DNA of 64,000 nucleotides from Pseudomonas vanderleydeniana (GTDB taxonomy: Bacteria > Pseudomonadota > Gammaproteobacteria > Pseudomonadales > Pseudomonadaceae), in contig NZ_CP077093.1 of assembly GCF_014268755.2 (NCBI RefSeq), positions 5,546,501-5,610,500 of the forward strand, read 5' to 3'. Positions within the stretch are counted from its first letter, which is position 1; every line of letters starts with the position of its first letter. This document shows, piece by piece, positions 61,892 through 64,000 of the stretch. The notes below the pieces were generated by a model. The model was given only the letters and a program-made list of their open reading frames with translations. It had not been told where the DNA came from and searched no databases. Made by a program: the position numbers and the translations under genes.

Positions 61892-63946
61892 CTACACCAG
61901 GTGCAATGCGGTCAGCAGCAGGTCGATGGCCTTGATGCCCACGAATGGCACGAGGATCCCGCCCAGGCCGTAGATCAGCAGGTTGCGGCGCAGCAGGTGC
62001 GCGGCGCTCGCCGCCTGGACCCGCACACCACGCAGTGCCAGCGGGATCAGTACGACGATGATCAACGCGTTGAACACGATGGCCGAAAGGATCGCGCTCT
62101 GCGGGCTGGCCAACTGCATGATGTTGAGCACGCCGAGCTGCGGATAGATCGCCGCGAACAGTGCCGGCAGGATCGCGAAGTACTTGGCCACGTCGTTGGC
62201 GATCGAGAAGGTGGTCAGCGCACCACGGGTCACCAGCAGCTCCTTGCCGATCTGCACTACGTCCAGCAGCTTGGTCGGGTCGCTGTCGAGGTCGACCATG
62301 TTCGCCGCTTCGCGGGCAGCCTGCGTACCATCGTTCATCGCCATGCCGACGTCGGCCTGCGCCAGTGCCGGGGCGTCGTTGGCCCCGTCGCCGCACATCG
62401 CGACCAGCCGACCGTCGTTCTGCTCCAGGCGGATGCGGGCCAGTTTCTTCTCCGGCGTGGCCTCGGCCAGCACGTCGTCGACCCCGGCCTCGGCAGCGAT
62501 CGCCGCCGCCGTCAGCGGGTTGTCACCGGTGACCATGACGGTGCGAATACCCAGCTTGCGCAGTTCGGCGAAACGCTCGCGGATGCCCGGCTTGACCACG
62601 TCCTTGAGGTGGATGACACCGAGCAGCTTGCCTTGGGCGCAGACCAGCAGCGGCGTCCCGCCACTCTGGGCGATCTTGTCGATCTCGCGGGACAGTGCCG
62701 GCTGCAGGTCGGCGCGTTTCTGGCCGAGGAAGGCCAGCAGCGAATCCACCGCGCCCTTGCGGTACACCCGCCCCTGGTGGTCGACACCCGACAGGCGGGT
62801 TTCGGCACTGAACGGCACCGCGGTCAGTTCCGCGGCCGCCGGCTCCGCCTGTGGATAAAGATCCCGCAGGTACTCGACGATGGATTTGCCTTCGGCGGTT
62901 TCATCGGCCAGCGAGGCCAGCAGGGCCCCCTCGGCCAGTTCGCGAACCGGTACGCCAGGCGCCGGGTGGATCGCCGAGCAACGGCGGTTGCCGAAGGTGA
63001 TGGTGCCGGTCTTGTCCAGCAGCAGCACGTGCACATCACCAGCGGCCTCTACCGCACGACCGGACTTGGCGATCACGTTCAGCCGCACCAGGCGGTCCAT
63101 CCCGGCGATACCGATGGCCGACAGCAGGCCGCCGATGGTGGTCGGGATCAGCGTCACCAGCAGCGCCACCAGGAACACCAGCGGCAAGCTGCCGCCAGCG
63201 AAGTGGGCGAACGGCTGCAGGGTCACCACCACCAGCAGGAAGATCAGGGTCAGGCCGATCAGCAGGATATCCAGCGCGACCTCATTGGGTGTTTTCTGCC
63301 GCTTGGCACCTTCGACCAGGGCGATCATGCGGTCCAGGGTCGACTCGCCGGGGTTGCTGGTGATGCGCACCAGCAACCAGTCGGAGACCAGCCGGGTGTT
63401 GCCGGTCACCGCCGAGCGGTCGCCGCCGGACTCGCGGATCACCGGCGCCGATTCGCCGGTGATGGCCGCTTCGTTGACCGCGGCGATACCTTCGATCACC
63501 TCGCCGTCACCGGGAATCATCTCACCGGCCTCGACCCGGACCACGTCGCCCTTGCGCAGGCTGCTGGCAGGCACCACCTGGAAGCTGTTGTCGGCCTTGC
63601 GACGCCGGGCGCTGAGCCCCTCGCTGCCGGCCTTGAGGCTGTCGGCCCGGGCCTTGCCGCGACCTTCGGCCAAGGCTTCGGCGAAGTTGGCGAACAGCAC
63701 GGTGAACCACAGCCAGAGGGCGATCTGTACCGCAACGAAGGTCGGCACGGCGCTGTTGGGGACCAGGCAGAGGACGGTGGTCAATACCGCCGTCAGTTCC
63801 ACCACCAGCATCACCGGCGCCCGCTGCAACTGGCGCGGATCGAGCTTGACGAAGGCCTGCACCAGCGCCGGCCGCCACAGGTCGGCGAAGGTAGTCTTGG
63901 GCTGTGCGACGACAGCCGGTTTTGTCGCAGGAAGAGGCATGTTCAT
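61892..63946 (-). CDS. kdpB: KdpB, potassium-transporting P-type ATPase catalytic subunit
   Basis: A 684-residue P-type ATPase. TGES motif [16 protein letters not shown]; phosphorylation motif [16 protein letters not shown]-binding region [20 protein letters not shown]; hinge [18 protein letters not shown]. Seven transmembrane helices expected, several visible ([20 protein letters not shown]). It powers high-affinity potassium uptake through KdpA. ATG 63946 is preferred (GAGGA eight bases upstream); 63949 and 63940 are nearby alternatives. Confidence 0.96.
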   Translation of the reverse strand: MNMPLPATKPAVVAQPKTTFADLWRPALVQAFVKLDPRQLQRAPVMLVVELTAVLTTVLCLVPNSAVPTFVAVQIALWLWFTVLFANFAEALAEGRGKARADSLKAGSEGLSARRRKADNSFQVVPASSLRKGDVVRVEAGEMIPGDGEVIEGIAAVNEAAITGESAPVIRESGGDRSAVTGNTRLVSDWLLVRITSNPGESTLDRMIALVEGAKRQKTPNEVALDILLIGLTLIFLLVVVTLQPFAHFAGGSLPLVFLVALLVTLIPTTIGGLLSAIGIAGMDRLVRLNVIAKSGRAVEAAGDVHVLLLDKTGTITFGNRRCSAIHPAPGVPVRELAEGALLASLADETAEGKSIVEYLRDLYPQAEPAAAELTAVPFSAETRLSGVDHQGRVYRKGAVDSLLAFLGQKRADLQPALSREIDKIAQSGGTPLLVCAQGKLLGVIHLKDVVKPGIRERFAELRKLGIRTVMVTGDNPLTAAAIAAEAGVDDVLAEATPEKKLARIRLEQNDGRLVAMCGDGANDAPALAQADVGMAMNDGTQAAREAANMVDLDSDPTKLLDVVQIGKELLVTRGALTTFSIANDVAKYFAILPALFAAIYPQLGVLNIMQLASPQSAILSAIVFNALIIVVLIPLALRGVRVQAASAAHLLRRNLLIYGLGGILVPFVGIKAIDLLLTALHLV

Positions 63947-63956
63947 CATCAGGTCC

Positions 63957-64000
63957 TCAGCTCTTGAACCCAAGAGCGGCCATACTCAAATGTTCGGCGA
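63957..64000 (-). CDS. kdpA: KdpA, potassium-transporting ATPase subunit A (C-terminal end only)
   Basis: Only the last 14 residues are visible ([13 protein letters not shown] and stop). They match the conserved end of KdpA, and the gene sits immediately before kdpB on the same strand. The rest lies beyond the right edge. Confidence 0.85.
   Translation of the reverse strand, partial: AEHLSMAALGFKS

Overview
The window is about 64 kb of a high-GC gammaproteobacterial chromosome that is clearly Pseudomonas. OprF, SigX, CmpX, CfrX, CmaX, RraA, OprI, CysB, PpsA and KdpBCDE all read like Pseudomonas proteins. The gene order, and several families of short palindromic REP-type repeats between genes, suggest the P. 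fluorescens group. Species is not determined. Nearly all of the sequence is intact chromosomal coding DNA. I see no tRNA, rRNA, CRISPR array, transposase or prophage gene.

Layout. (1) 1-3162, minus strand: the end of an Inv-Mxi-Spa (SPI-1-like) type III secretion locus, with an InvF-like AraC activator, an InvG-like secretin and a partial InvE/YopN-like gatekeeper running off the left edge. (2) 3253-8310, plus strand: nitrate-assimilation control, with nasS, nasT, a NarK-type transporter and a fused PP2C phosphatase/Ser-Thr kinase. Both nasS and nasA have a sigma-54-type promoter followed by a two-hexaloop ANTAR-type antiterminator leader. No nitrate or nitrite reductase gene follows. (3) 8384-12808, minus: the cell-envelope stress run rraA-cmaX-cfrX-cmpX-sigX-oprF. 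(4) 12967-17450: an alpha/beta hydrolase, PEP synthase ppsA and its divergent regulator ppsR. (5) 17587-24676, minus: the 2-methylcitrate operon gntR-prpB-prpC-acnD-prpF, without prpD. (6) 24946-28009, plus: a translationally coupled trio of exported retropepsin-like protease, transglutaminase-like/multi-TM protein and ATP-grasp ligase. (7) 28243-37460: pabB, cysH, cysB, a universal stress protein, a nucleotidase, two tandem PanE-like reductases, a thioredoxin-like protein, a PilZ-like protein, a DAHP synthase and a small acetyltransferase.

(8) 38102-49741: the abundant lipoprotein OprI next to an L,D-transpeptidase, then tesA, an ABC transporter with an FtsX-type permease, greB, DoxX, an MltF-type lytic transglycosylase, TatD and a chemoreceptor. 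(9) 49930-57181: a thioesterase, then the MoxR-DUF58-TgpA-CHAD operon, a small lipoprotein and a patatin-like protein. (10) 57484-64000, minus: the potassium-uptake system kdpA(partial)BCDE, with two 108-bp repeat elements between kdpC and kdpD.

The most interesting points are the paired NasT-type RNA antiterminators with the same two hexaloops, the SPI-1-like secretion locus beside nasS, the poorly understood retropepsin/ATP-grasp operon, and several local rearrangements relative to the P. aeruginosa order as I remember it (prp operon insertion, missing prpD, missing cobA/thrH neighbours). Functional statements rest on reading motifs and gene order by eye. No database search was run.
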